From: Phycisphaerae bacterium
Lineage (GTDB): Bacteria > Planctomycetota > Phycisphaerae > Phycisphaerales > SM1A02
Direction: 5' to 3'
Assembly (NCBI GenBank): GCA_016873335.1
Contig: VGXN01000010.1
Span: 1 to 42,142 of the forward strand
DNA length: 42,142 bases
In this document: one piece after another, positions 1-6,799 of the stretch
Numbering within the stretch: the stretch's first letter is position 1
How the letters are laid out: every line of letters begins with the position of its first letter
Notes under the pieces: generated by a model
What the model saw: the letters and a program-made list of their open reading frames with translations, nothing else
What the model was told of the DNA's origin: nothing
Database searches by the model: none
Made by a program: the position numbers and the translations under genes

Positions 1-2
1 GC

Positions 3-278
3 GAGCGGCAGCAAGCGCGTTTGACGCAACCTGCGATCGAGACACTCGCCATCATCGCCTATCGCCAGCCGATTCAGCGTTCGGAGATCGAGGCAATCCG
101 CGGTGTCGCATGTGGTGAGGTGCTGCGCGGACTACTCGAGCGACGCTTGGTGCGGATCGCCGGACGCGCCGAAGAGCTCGGTCGTCCGATGCTGTACGGC
201 ACGACGAACGAGTTCCTGAAGGTGTTCGGACTCGGCAGCCTTGCGGATCTGCCGCAGTCTCGCGAACTCAAGGTCTGA
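3..278 (+). CDS. scpB: Segregation and condensation protein B, C-terminal part (5' end outside window)
   Basis: The reading frame is open from the first bases of the window (codons from position 3) and ends at TGA 276-278, so only the last 91 residues are present. The segment ETLAIIAYRQPIQRSEIEAI, followed by a short helix and RRLVRIAGRAEELGRPMLYGTT, is the hallmark of the second winged-helix domain of ScpB. ScpB partners ScpA and SMC in chromosome segregation. The family usually ends soon after the GRP-LYGTT motif and an F-LGSLxDLP segment, and so does this one, so the 3' end looks intact. A TTG at 21 is in frame but is internal, because the homologous domain continues upstream of it. The upstream partner, normally scpA, would lie outside the window. 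Confidence 0.9.
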   Translation, partial: ERQQARLTQPAIETLAIIAYRQPIQRSEIEAIRGVACGEVLRGLLERRLVRIAGRAEELGRPMLYGTTNEFLKVFGLGSLADLPQSRELKV

Positions 279-303
279 ACTTCACATCTCGGGAGTAGCG
301 GGC

Positions 304-340
304 AAAGAAAACCCCCCGACTGCTTTGTTGCGCCGGGGCT
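304..340 (-). terminator. Candidate intrinsic terminator for the 382-1104 gene
   Basis: Read on the minus strand, 41 bases past the stop codon at 382, a CCCCG...CGGGG stem with a loop of about 15 bases is followed directly by GGTTTTCTTT. The stem is short and the loop long, so this is a moderate call. Position and T-run fit termination of the PEP-CTERM-like gene pair before it meets scpB, which converges from the other side. Confidence 0.4.
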
Positions 341-381
341 GCACACGAAATCTGTTTGTGGTTGTTGGTTGCCGACCAGGC

Positions 382-1104
382 TCAGCGCCGTCGGCGCCGT
401 CGTCCAAACGCGCCCGCCAAAGCGATCAGTGCCACCGCCCCAGGCGCTGGAACTGCTTGGAAGGCAAAGGTGCTTGTGAAACTCGCCTCACCACCAGCTG
501 ACAGGCGCACTGAGAAGCGGAGTGACACGGAGCCGGTCACGGATACTTCGTAAAAAGGGTTATCGAAACCGAAATCACCCAAGGACATGACCTGGAATGG
601 TTGTGCAACGAACAGGGCGTTGTTCAACTCCGACCGAACCACATTGTTGTCGGCACGTGCCTCCCAGAGCGGTCCAACGCTCGTCAGGCTGCCGAGGCCG
701 AATGAGGTGTTCAGGAACTGACCGCCCACGGAGCCACTGACTGTCAGCGGTCCTGCGGCAGAGCCCATCATTCCGATCGTGATTGAGTAGTCCTGCGCAG
801 ACGCACTTTCGTTTCGCACGACAAAGTTGCCGTTGGTGAATCCGCTGTTGGTGGCAGGATTCCAGCCTTGCGTGTTGTTCGTCCAACTGACCGATGCGCC
901 ACCCGTGCTCCACCCACCAGTTGCAGACCACAGGGTGTTTGAGATGGGGGTTACCGTGTTGGTTGGGGTAGCGTTGCCTGCGGTGGAAACGATCACAATC
1001 GTGAAGCCTCCGGGATCAAATGCGCCAAGTGCGGGTCCGCACACCAACAACCCGGCGAGGAGGCTTGCTTTGGTCACGAGCGCTGTCGGTGGACTTGGGG
1101 TCAT
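382..1104 (-). CDS. PEP-CTERM-like secreted protein A
   Basis: A 240-residue protein. Residues about 8-28 form a signal peptide (hydrophobic ASLLAGLLVCGPALGAF). The mature part is rich in Ser, Thr, Gly and Asn and looks like a beta-sandwich, with no cysteine-based or enzymatic motif. The C-terminus has VPAPG, a hydrophobic stretch ALIALAG, then six consecutive arginines. This is the layout of PEP-CTERM sorting signals, which are recognised by exosortase in exopolysaccharide-producing bacteria. It aligns end to end with its upstream neighbour (1137-1895), for example FVVRNESASAQDY against FTVTNETSASRDY and the final SAGGEASFTS against SAGDSVSFSS. The 32-base spacer between the two carries GGAAGGAAAAGG immediately before ATG, a purine-rich ribosome site. 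The function is unknown; cell-surface or matrix attachment is an inference. Confidence 0.75.
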   Translation of the reverse strand: MTPSPPTALVTKASLLAGLLVCGPALGAFDPGGFTIVIVSTAGNATPTNTVTPISNTLWSATGGWSTGGASVSWTNNTQGWNPATNSGFTNGNFVVRNESASAQDYSITIGMMGSAAGPLTVSGSVGGQFLNTSFGLGSLTSVGPLWEARADNNVVRSELNNALFVAQPFQVMSLGDFGFDNPFYEVSVTGSVSLRFSVRLSAGGEASFTSTFAFQAVPAPGAVALIALAGAFGRRRRRR

Positions 1105-1136
1105 CCTTTTCCTTCCAACTCCTTGATGTGGGTGCT

Positions 1137-1895
1137 CTAGGAGCGTTTCAATCCACTATCGGTTCGTGTGGCACCATCGGTGCCTCTTTTTCTTGATCCC
1201 AACCCCAGCAAACCGCACACAATCAACACAGATGGCGCGGGGATGGGATTCGCAACAAAGACGCTTGAGAATGAAACGGAATCGCCCGCACTCAGCGTGA
1301 ATGCGAATCGAATGCCGATCGTGGAGTTGATCGCGGGACCCGGCACCGGCTCTGGGAAGCCAAATGCCCCACCCGAAAACGATGTCGTTCCACTGGCAGA
1401 TGTCACTTGCTGGAACGCGTTTGCCATCAGGCCTTGGACAAACGAGTCGTCGGCAAGAGCCGAGTAAACGAAGCCGCCATTGGTCGAAGTCATCAGCGCA
1501 CTACCCGATCCGTTCGAGTCAGTGAGGGTTCCAGACACCTGCCCAGAGAGCAAGCTCGCTGCGAGTGGAGGGCTGATAGGCAGCGAAAAGTCGAGTACGT
1601 AGTCGCGCGATGCGCTCGTCTCGTTGGTCACCGTAAATGTCCCTGTGACAAATGGATCGGGATCAACCAGATAGATCCACGCGAGCCTCGTGCCGGTGTT
1701 CCCCTGGTAGCTGCCTTGGAACAGCCATTCCGTGGGCGCGGTCTGCACAACCGACCCGAAGTCGGCGGCGTACCCACCACCCGCTATGCCGTCTGCTGCG
1801 AGCGAGAACGAGAATGGAGGTGCCGATACAGTGCCGAGCGCACTCGATGCGAACAGCAGCGAAGCACTCGCTGAAATGGAACAAAAACACTTCAT
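1137..1895 (-). CDS. PEP-CTERM-like secreted protein B (tandem paralog of A)
   Basis: A 252-residue protein with a signal peptide at about 1-21 (CSISASASLLFASSALGT) and a Ser/Gly/Thr-rich mature domain. Near the C-terminus come IPAPS, the hydrophobic VLIVCGLLGLG and the basic SRKRG, so it has a PEP-CTERM-like tripartite tail. Here that tail is followed by an extra 15 or so polar residues. Sequence blocks shared with the downstream gene show the two arose by tandem duplication, although identity is now low. The 5' leaders are also alike: TTGGAAGGGAAAAGGGC before this ATG and TTGGAAGGAAAAGG before the other. This is the promoter-proximal member of the pair. The polar tail beyond the basic residues is atypical, because canonical signals end within a few residues of the arginines. 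Sorting may therefore differ or be lost. Confidence 0.7.
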   Translation of the reverse strand: MKCFCSISASASLLFASSALGTVSAPPFSFSLAADGIAGGGYAADFGSVVQTAPTEWLFQGSYQGNTGTRLAWIYLVDPDPFVTGTFTVTNETSASRDYVLDFSLPISPPLAASLLSGQVSGTLTDSNGSGSALMTSTNGGFVYSALADDSFVQGLMANAFQQVTSASGTTSFSGGAFGFPEPVPGPAINSTIGIRFAFTLSAGDSVSFSSVFVANPIPAPSVLIVCGLLGLGSRKRGTDGATRTDSGLKRS

Positions 1896-1987
1896 GCCCT
1901 TTTCCCTTCCAAAGATTCGCCTAGGACAGGCTTCCTGTTCCCAACCGCTCTACAAGTAACCCCAAAAGCCACAAATGCAAGTGCGAG

Positions 1988-3085
1988 TTACAAAAAACTC
2001 AAACAAGTACCTGTCAGGGTCGTTGGTCGTTCTGGGGGCGCTCCCCCGATGGTCGATGGGCTGGTTTCACGAATCCCAGCAGCTGAGGTGCGGCCAAATG
2101 CGGACAACGCGTCCGCCATTTCACGCAGCGACATCGCGATTCTGAACGATTCTCGAAGCAATTTCCCATTCGGGATGCTCTTTCCATACCACGCCATGCG
2201 GAGTTTCATCATGTGAAGCGCATGGCGCTCGGAGTAGTTATGCGACCGCAGCAGTTCAAGATGACGATGAATCATTGAAACTTTATCGGTCACGGATGGC
2301 TCGCGGAGCAGGGCCGGATCAGGCGTTGGCATTTGCAGCAGTTCCCATGCGAGGCGGAAGATCCACGGGGTACGCAGCGCGCCGCGACCGATCATCACGC
2401 CATGACACCCTGTCTCACGCAGCAGCGAGATGACATGCATCGGTTCAGTGATGTCGCCGTTGCCGATGACGGGAATGTTGCGGACGGCACTGACCACTTC
2501 TCCAATGCGCGCCCAGTCAGCCTTGCCGGAGAAGAACTGAACCGTCCACCGACCGTGCACCGTGACCGCCTGAATGCCGACGGACTCGAGATCGCGCGCG
2601 AGCCTGGGCGCAACGAAGTGTTCCGCATCCCAGCCAAGCCGCATCTTTGCCGTCACTGGAACGCGCCCGCCCGAGTGGCGTTCGACCGCCTTGACGATGC
2701 GCTCGGCGAGATTTGTGGTCGCACTGCAGTCGCGCAGCAGCAGTGATCCGCCGTGCTTCTTCGCGACCTTATCCACGGGGCAACCCATGTTGATGTCGAT
2801 CAGACGCGCGCCATGATCGACTGCCCAGCACGCGGCCTCGGGCAGCGGGTCATCGCCGTTGCCATAGAGTTGCATGCCGCAGGGATCGTCGGCAGGGCAG
2901 GTTGCTGCCAGTTCAAGGGTCTTCGCAGATCCGTTGAGAATCGCGCGTGAGTTCAGCAGATCAGTACTCGCGAGCCCAACGCCACCTTGCTCGCGGCAGA
3001 GCAGGCGAAACGGAAGGTCGCAGTGCCCCGCGATCGGCGCGAGCAGCAGCGGCGTCTTCAGCGTGAGAGGTCCAATGCGGAGCAC
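1988..3085 (-). CDS. dus: tRNA-dihydrouridine synthase (Dus family)
   Basis: A 365-residue FMN enzyme that reduces uridine to dihydrouridine in tRNA. The start reads IGPLTLKTPLLLAPIAGHCDLPFRLLC, the usual Dus beginning. INMGCPVDKV holds the conserved catalytic cysteine, followed by the KKHGGSLLL loop, then TAKMRLGW (conserved Lys and Arg), AVTVHGR, IPVIGNGDI and GVMIGRGAL (FMN phosphate-binding region), in the normal TIM-barrel order. The C-terminal helical tRNA-binding domain follows. The last 35 or so residues are a low-complexity Ser/Thr/Pro extension beyond the usual end. The start is GTG (3083-3085), only 27 bases from the divergent lipoprotein ATG at 3113, so promoter elements for one or both genes must lie inside the neighbouring frame. 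Dus is certain; the subfamily (DusB-like) is a guess. Confidence 0.92.
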   Translation of the reverse strand: MLRIGPLTLKTPLLLAPIAGHCDLPFRLLCREQGGVGLASTDLLNSRAILNGSAKTLELAATCPADDPCGMQLYGNGDDPLPEAACWAVDHGARLIDINMGCPVDKVAKKHGGSLLLRDCSATTNLAERIVKAVERHSGGRVPVTAKMRLGWDAEHFVAPRLARDLESVGIQAVTVHGRWTVQFFSGKADWARIGEVVSAVRNIPVIGNGDITEPMHVISLLRETGCHGVMIGRGALRTPWIFRLAWELLQMPTPDPALLREPSVTDKVSMIHRHLELLRSHNYSERHALHMMKLRMAWYGKSIPNGKLLRESFRIAMSLREMADALSAFGRTSAAGIRETSPSTIGGAPPERPTTLTGTCLSFL

Positions 3086-3112
3086 CGCAGCATTGTCCCC
3101 TACGATGCGCCA

Positions 3113-3622
3113 ATGCCAAGCGTCTTTCGTCTGGGAATCCTTGTCTGTGGCGTGATCGGACCACTGCTCGGCGGCTGCTCCAACGAATTCCTCAGCAGCT
3201 ATCAGGGAGATCGGTTTCCCGCGACGGAGAGTGTGCAGGTGGTCGCCGCGCAGCCGCAGGGCAGCGGACTGATCGGCACATCCTCCTTCTCTGCGGGCGC
3301 AGGCTTCGGTGAACCAGAGGCGATTGCCGCCGCATGTGCAGTTGGCGCAAACAGTGTGCAGTGGGGGAAGGGGCTCGACTACGGGCGACGTCCAGCGGGC
3401 GAGGGAACGGTGTCCTCTTCGCTCACGCCGATGCCACCAACTTCGTCGTGGTCACCCGCGCAGCCGGGAGGTCAACTCTATCGCTATGTCGCACGCTTCT
3501 ACCGCGCGGGCGTTCCCAATTCGCCCAACGCGATGCCGATTGCAGATGTGCCCAAGAATGGCGGCGCCAGCCAGCTCATTGAGGACTCGACGGCTGCGAC
3601 CAAGGAAGCATCGGGTCGCTGA
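3113..3622 (+). CDS. Predicted lipoprotein of unknown function
   Basis: A 169-residue product. The start at ATG 3113 gives a textbook lipoprotein signal: FRLGILVCGVIGPLLGGC, with lipobox LLGGC and the lipidated cysteine about 21 residues from the start. The open frame extends further upstream, but that part is the complement of dus and is charge-rich, so it is not a signal. The mature part has no motif I recognise. It contains a Gly/Ser/Pro-rich middle and a LYRYVARFYRAGVPN segment. Its 3' end overlaps the 3' end of the opposite-strand Fic-like gene by 47 bases, tail to tail. The N-terminal lipidation signal is convincing; everything else is unassigned. Confidence 0.65.
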   Translation: MPSVFRLGILVCGVIGPLLGGCSNEFLSSYQGDRFPATESVQVVAAQPQGSGLIGTSSFSAGAGFGEPEAIAAACAVGANSVQWGKGLDYGRRPAGEGTVSSSLTPMPPTSSWSPAQPGGQLYRYVARFYRAGVPNSPNAMPIADVPKNGGASQLIEDSTAATKEASGR

Positions 3623-4583
3623 GCGAATCGCAGGCGAAGACGCGGTCTCGCTTGCGTCCCGTGACTTCACGCAGCGAACCCTGCGATACGAACTTCTCGA
3701 TGATCGCCTGTGCGGCGCGGAATGTGATGTCGAGTGTGCGCGCCGCATCGCTGACGGTGATCTGTGGTCGTTCGACGAGTGTGTGCGCGAGCAGCAGACA
3801 GTGTCGCGGTGCGCGCATCGTTTCGGCGGCTCGGATGAGTTGCGCGCGCGCGCTGTCAAGCCGCAGCAGCAGGGCCTGCACTTGCTGAGCTTCGTCGGCG
3901 ACAAGCCTCAGCCAGAAACGATGCCACGCTGTGAAGCTCTCGCGATCGAGTGCGGCGCTCAGGAGTTTTCGATGCTCAGCGCGCGACTCGTCGCAGGTGG
4001 GAGTGCCTGCGACCATTGGGACCGCGGTCGCCGCCGCACCACTCACCATGCCTGCCGCATGTGCGTTCGCGACAGTGAGTGAAGACTCTCCAAAGGGCTG
4101 TAGGAGCGCGAACAGCCAGATCGTCCATGAGGCGCCGCACAGTCTGCGGTGCAGCAGCGTGCCGTCATCGAGGTGGTTGTGCTCGCTTTCGCGGAGTGTG
4201 CGCTCCCACTGCGGCATGATCGCGGCGAGCCATGCGGGAGGAGCTGGCACATGCGCGATGCCTGACTCACCACCTGCGGCAGCGCCGAGCCACGCCTGCG
4301 TCGTGCGAATGGGCGGATTCGGTCCGCGGAGCGAGTAGCGAAGCAGGAGTCTCGCCTTTGCGGCGGCGCGCCACTCCGCCGCATCGATCCACCCCGCGAG
4401 CCGTCCCACCGCAAGCATGGCGTGGGCAGTCTCATGGCAGGGATCGATCTGTGGCAGTTCCATGTGCGGTCGCAACGCCCATGTGGTGACTGGAAGTCGC
4501 CGCACAATCTCAAACGAGCCGAGATCGCTGACCGGTTGGCGATCCGTCGTGCGCGGCGCGATGTGATGGCGAGTGATGCTCAT
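3576..4583 (-). CDS. Fic-fold protein with degenerate catalytic motif and C-terminal winged helix
   Basis: A 335-residue protein with the overall layout of a Fic-family protein. TTQAWLGAAAGGESGIAHVPAP matches the usual QNWIGG-(x)n-A-FVPPPP block, and the LHRRLCGASWTIWLFALLQPF helix follows. Next is SAALDRESFTAWHRFWLRLV, matching the post-motif W..W..FFL helix. The C-terminal helix-turn-helix reads QITVSDAARTLDITFRAAQAI and then REVTGRKRDRVF, as in Fic proteins with an HTH tail. The AMP-transfer motif HPFx(D/E)GN(G/K)R is ruined. Here it reads QPFGESSLTVAN: the catalytic His is Gln and the GNGR loop is absent. The N-terminal SSxIEG inhibitory helix is also not visible. I infer a non-AMPylating DNA-binding relic or a repurposed regulator. 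It lies 24 bases downstream of the DUF3299-like gene, probably in the cysC transcript. Confidence 0.7.
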   Translation of the reverse strand: MSITRHHIAPRTTDRQPVSDLGSFEIVRRLPVTTWALRPHMELPQIDPCHETAHAMLAVGRLAGWIDAAEWRAAAKARLLLRYSLRGPNPPIRTTQAWLGAAAGGESGIAHVPAPPAWLAAIMPQWERTLRESEHNHLDDGTLLHRRLCGASWTIWLFALLQPFGESSLTVANAHAAGMVSGAAATAVPMVAGTPTCDESRAEHRKLLSAALDRESFTAWHRFWLRLVADEAQQVQALLLRLDSARAQLIRAAETMRAPRHCLLLAHTLVERPQITVSDAARTLDITFRAAQAIIEKFVSQGSLREVTGRKRDRVFACDSLSDPMLPWSQPSSPQ

Positions 4584-4607
4584 TGCAGGGAAGGGTGGGA
4601 AAGTACA

Positions 4608-5213
4608 TCAGCGGCCAAAGCCATCGACTGTCCCCTCTTCGATGCGGTAAAGCCCCAGCAGAAATCGCCCGACGCGGAATGGTTCGATGCGCAGTCTGCC
4701 TCGGATGGTGCCGTAGGAGATGAGGTGTCGCCCGCGGACTGGCACGGACTGGCTGAGTGTCACCTCGACACAGTCGAACGGCGTGGGCGGCGTTCCGATG
4801 CAACATCCGTCCCACCTGTTTCGCATCACCAGCAGTTCCGATGTCCGATCGACCGCCACGGGTGGCGCGAGATAGCCGCTGATCTCCACATGTGTTCCGT
4901 CATACCTCGCGATCCTGTCTGGAACTGTGATGGATCCATCCGGTTCATCGCCCCGCTCCGCCGCCATCAGCAGCGGCCAGTTCAGTCGGTAGGGATCGCG
5001 CTCGGATCCTGTGCCGCTCGGCTCGATTGCGCTCGTGTCCGATGTGTCGCGTGTGGGAGGAACCGTGGCTGCTGCCGGGGGCGGCGCGGTCGCTGCGTCC
5101 GCTGACGTCACGGCAACTTCGCGTGTCGGTGGGTCCGCGGCAGGACTTCGCAGGAACAGAAGTGCGGTCGCCGCAGCCACCAGGAGAAGAACGGGTACCC
5201 AGAATCGTCGCAC
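4608..5213 (-). CDS. Membrane-anchored DUF3299-like protein
   Basis: A 201-residue protein starting at GTG 5211-5213. Residues about 5-21 (WVPVLLLVAAATALLFL) are an N-terminal membrane anchor or uncleaved signal. A Pro/Ala/Thr-rich linker to about residue 70 follows. The globular domain contains GTHVEISGYLAPPV, LLVMRNRWDGCCIGTPPTPF and CVEVTL. The order 'pathway to a GYLAP segment, then a Cys-containing loop before PPxP' resembles DUF3299 proteins, an exported family of unknown function. The paired Cys plus the later FDC could bind metal or form disulfides, but this is not shown. It lies 9 bases after cysC and 24 before the Fic-like gene, on the same strand. I see no specific link to sulfate assimilation beyond position. 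Confidence 0.55.
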   Translation of the reverse strand: MRRFWVPVLLLVAAATALLFLRSPAADPPTREVAVTSADAATAPPPAAATVPPTRDTSDTSAIEPSGTGSERDPYRLNWPLLMAAERGDEPDGSITVPDRIARYDGTHVEISGYLAPPVAVDRTSELLVMRNRWDGCCIGTPPTPFDCVEVTLSQSVPVRGRHLISYGTIRGRLRIEPFRVGRFLLGLYRIEEGTVDGFGR

Positions 5214-5222
5214 GCCGCGTTC

Positions 5223-5822
5223 CTATGGCTTCAGGAGTGCGCGGATCGCATCGACACACTCGTGCACGCTCGCGCGATCCGTTCGCAGATGAAGCGCGGG
5301 CGCTGTCGGTGCCTCGTACGGCGCACTCACGCCCGTGAACGAAGGGAGATCGCCGCTGCGCGCTCGCGCGTAGTGCCCCTTGGGATCACGCGACTCCGCG
5401 ACCCGCACGGGTGCGTCGACGAACACTTCATGGAACGCCAGCGATGCCTTCATGTGGCGGCTGTGGACGAGCGCACGGTCTGCGGCAGTGGGACTCACCA
5501 TGCTCACGACCGCGGTGGAACCACTCTCGGCGATCAGCAGTGCAGCTTCGCCAGCGCGCCGCACCGCTTCGGCGCGACCTTCGTTGGAGAAATCGAGCCC
5601 TGCGTTCAAGCCATGACGAAGCGTGTCACCATCAAGCACAATGCATGGCGTGCCTGCAGCAAGCAGAGCATCTTCAAGTGCGCGCGCAATGGTCGTCTTG
5701 CCCGACGCGGGGATGCCCGTCAGCCAGACCGTGCAGCCCCGCCTCCCAAGCCGAGCAAAGCGATCGGCTGCGGTCAGTTGTGCGTGGGGTACCGCGTCAG
5801 GAGTTGGGCGAGGTGCGTTCAT
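5223..5822 (-). CDS. cysC: Adenylyl-sulfate (APS) kinase, stand-alone
   Basis: A 199-residue enzyme that phosphorylates APS to PAPS. The Walker A loop GIPASGKTT is at residues 36-44, and [16 protein letters not shown] (64 onward) is the APS/ADP-binding DGDxxRxGLxxxLGFS motif. The acceptor-type serine lies in [10 protein letters not shown] (near 110). [20 protein letters not shown] and the following APYEAP complete the lid and substrate motifs. Length and motif set are those of a full, active CysC. It is transcribed away from cysD and cysN, with a 68-base spacer holding a perfect inverted repeat. Because the CysC-like tail of CysN (6799-8631) has lost several of these motifs, this protein is probably the working APS kinase of the locus. 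Confidence 0.93.
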   Translation of the reverse strand: MNAPRPTPDAVPHAQLTAADRFARLGRRGCTVWLTGIPASGKTTIARALEDALLAAGTPCIVLDGDTLRHGLNAGLDFSNEGRAEAVRRAGEAALLIAESGSTAVVSMVSPTAADRALVHSRHMKASLAFHEVFVDAPVRVAESRDPKGHYARARSGDLPSFTGVSAPYEAPTAPALHLRTDRASVHECVDAIRALLKP

Positions 5823-5858
5823 GTGTCGGTGCTTTCCGGCGTGCTGACGACGACCGAG

Positions 5859-5884
5859 GAAGCGTAGTCCAATCGCTACGCTTC
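5859..5884. promoter_or_regulatory. 9-bp inverted repeat in the cysC/cysD divergent spacer
   Basis: GAAGCGTAG, an 8-base loop, then CTACGCTTC: a perfect dyad lying 36 bases from the cysC start and 6 bases before the cysD ATG (5891). As DNA it could be an operator shared by both genes. As cysD mRNA it would form a hairpin next to the start codon, and no clear Shine-Dalgarno sequence is seen there. Which of these applies cannot be settled from sequence alone. Confidence 0.45.
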
Positions 5885-5890
5885 TCGCAG

Positions 5891-6799
5891 ATGCACGATC
5901 GGCGCTGGACCCACCTCGACGACCTCGAAGCGGAGGCGATCCACATCCTCCGTGAAGCGGCGGCGTGTTTCGAGCGCCCCGTCCTGATGTATTCGATCGG
6001 CAAGGATTCGACCGTGCTGCTGCATCTGGCGCTCAAGGCGTTCTGGCCCGCGAAGCCGCCGTTTCCGTTGCTTCACATTGACACGACTTGGAAGTTCCGC
6101 GAGATGATTTCGTTTCGCGATGAGACGGCCCGCAGGCACGGGCTCGATCTTCGTGTGCACACGAACGCGGAAGGGCTGCGGCAGGGCATTTCACCGATCA
6201 CGCACGGCAGCCGCGTGCACACCGATGTCATGAAGACGCAGGCGCTGCGTCAGGCGCTCGAAGCGGGGCGCTACGACGCGGCAATCGGCGGCGCACGGCG
6301 CGATGAGGAACGCAGTCGCGCGAAGGAGCGCATCTTCAGCTTTCGCGATCGCAACCATCGCTGGGATCCGAGGCGGCAGCGTCCCGAGTTGTGGAACATT
6401 CCCAACACGCGTGTGCATGAGGGTGAAAGCATGCGGGTGTTCCCGTTGTCGAACTGGACCGAACTCGACGTGTGGCTTTACATCCTGGAGCATCGACTGC
6501 CGGTCGTTCCGCTGTATCTGGCGAAGCCGCGTCCCGTCGTCGAGCGCGATGGGCTGCTGATCATGCGCGATGATGATCGGCTCGATCTGCGGGCGGGAGA
6601 GCGCGTGCAGGAACTGGTCGTTCGTTTCCGCACGCTCGGCTGTTATCCGCTGAGTGGCGCCGTGGAGAGCAGTGCGGACACGCTCGAGAAGGTGGTGGAG
6701 GAGATGTTGCGCGCGCGCACGAGCGAGCGGCAGGGACGGCTGATTGACCACGATCAATCGGGCAGCATGGAGGAAAAGAAGCGCGAGGGCTACTTCTGA
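5891..6799 (+). CDS. cysD: Sulfate adenylyltransferase small subunit
   Basis: A 302-residue subunit, exactly the length typical of CysD. It forms APS from ATP and sulfate together with the CysN GTPase. The PP-loop motif MYSIGKDST is at about residues 35-43. The family blocks [51 protein letters not shown] and [13 protein letters not shown] follow, then [10 protein letters not shown] near the C-terminus and EEKKREGYF at the end. The ATG at 5891 fits the normal start, with [17 protein letters not shown] directly behind it. The frame stays open upstream, but that part is the complement of cysC. The stop overlaps the ATG of cysN (ATGA at 6797-6801), so the two subunits are translationally coupled. 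Confidence 0.95.
   Translation: MHDRRWTHLDDLEAEAIHILREAAACFERPVLMYSIGKDSTVLLHLALKAFWPAKPPFPLLHIDTTWKFREMISFRDETARRHGLDLRVHTNAEGLRQGISPITHGSRVHTDVMKTQALRQALEAGRYDAAIGGARRDEERSRAKERIFSFRDRNHRWDPRRQRPELWNIPNTRVHEGESMRVFPLSNWTELDVWLYILEHRLPVVPLYLAKPRPVVERDGLLIMRDDDRLDLRAGERVQELVVRFRTLGCYPLSGAVESSADTLEKVVEEMLRARTSERQGRLIDHDQSGSMEEKKREGYF

Noticed and set aside
1896-1987. A possible promoter (TTGCAT, 16 bases, TACTTG on the minus strand) before PEP-CTERM gene B
   Set aside because: The -10 match is poor and planctomycete promoters are not well defined, so I do not list it.
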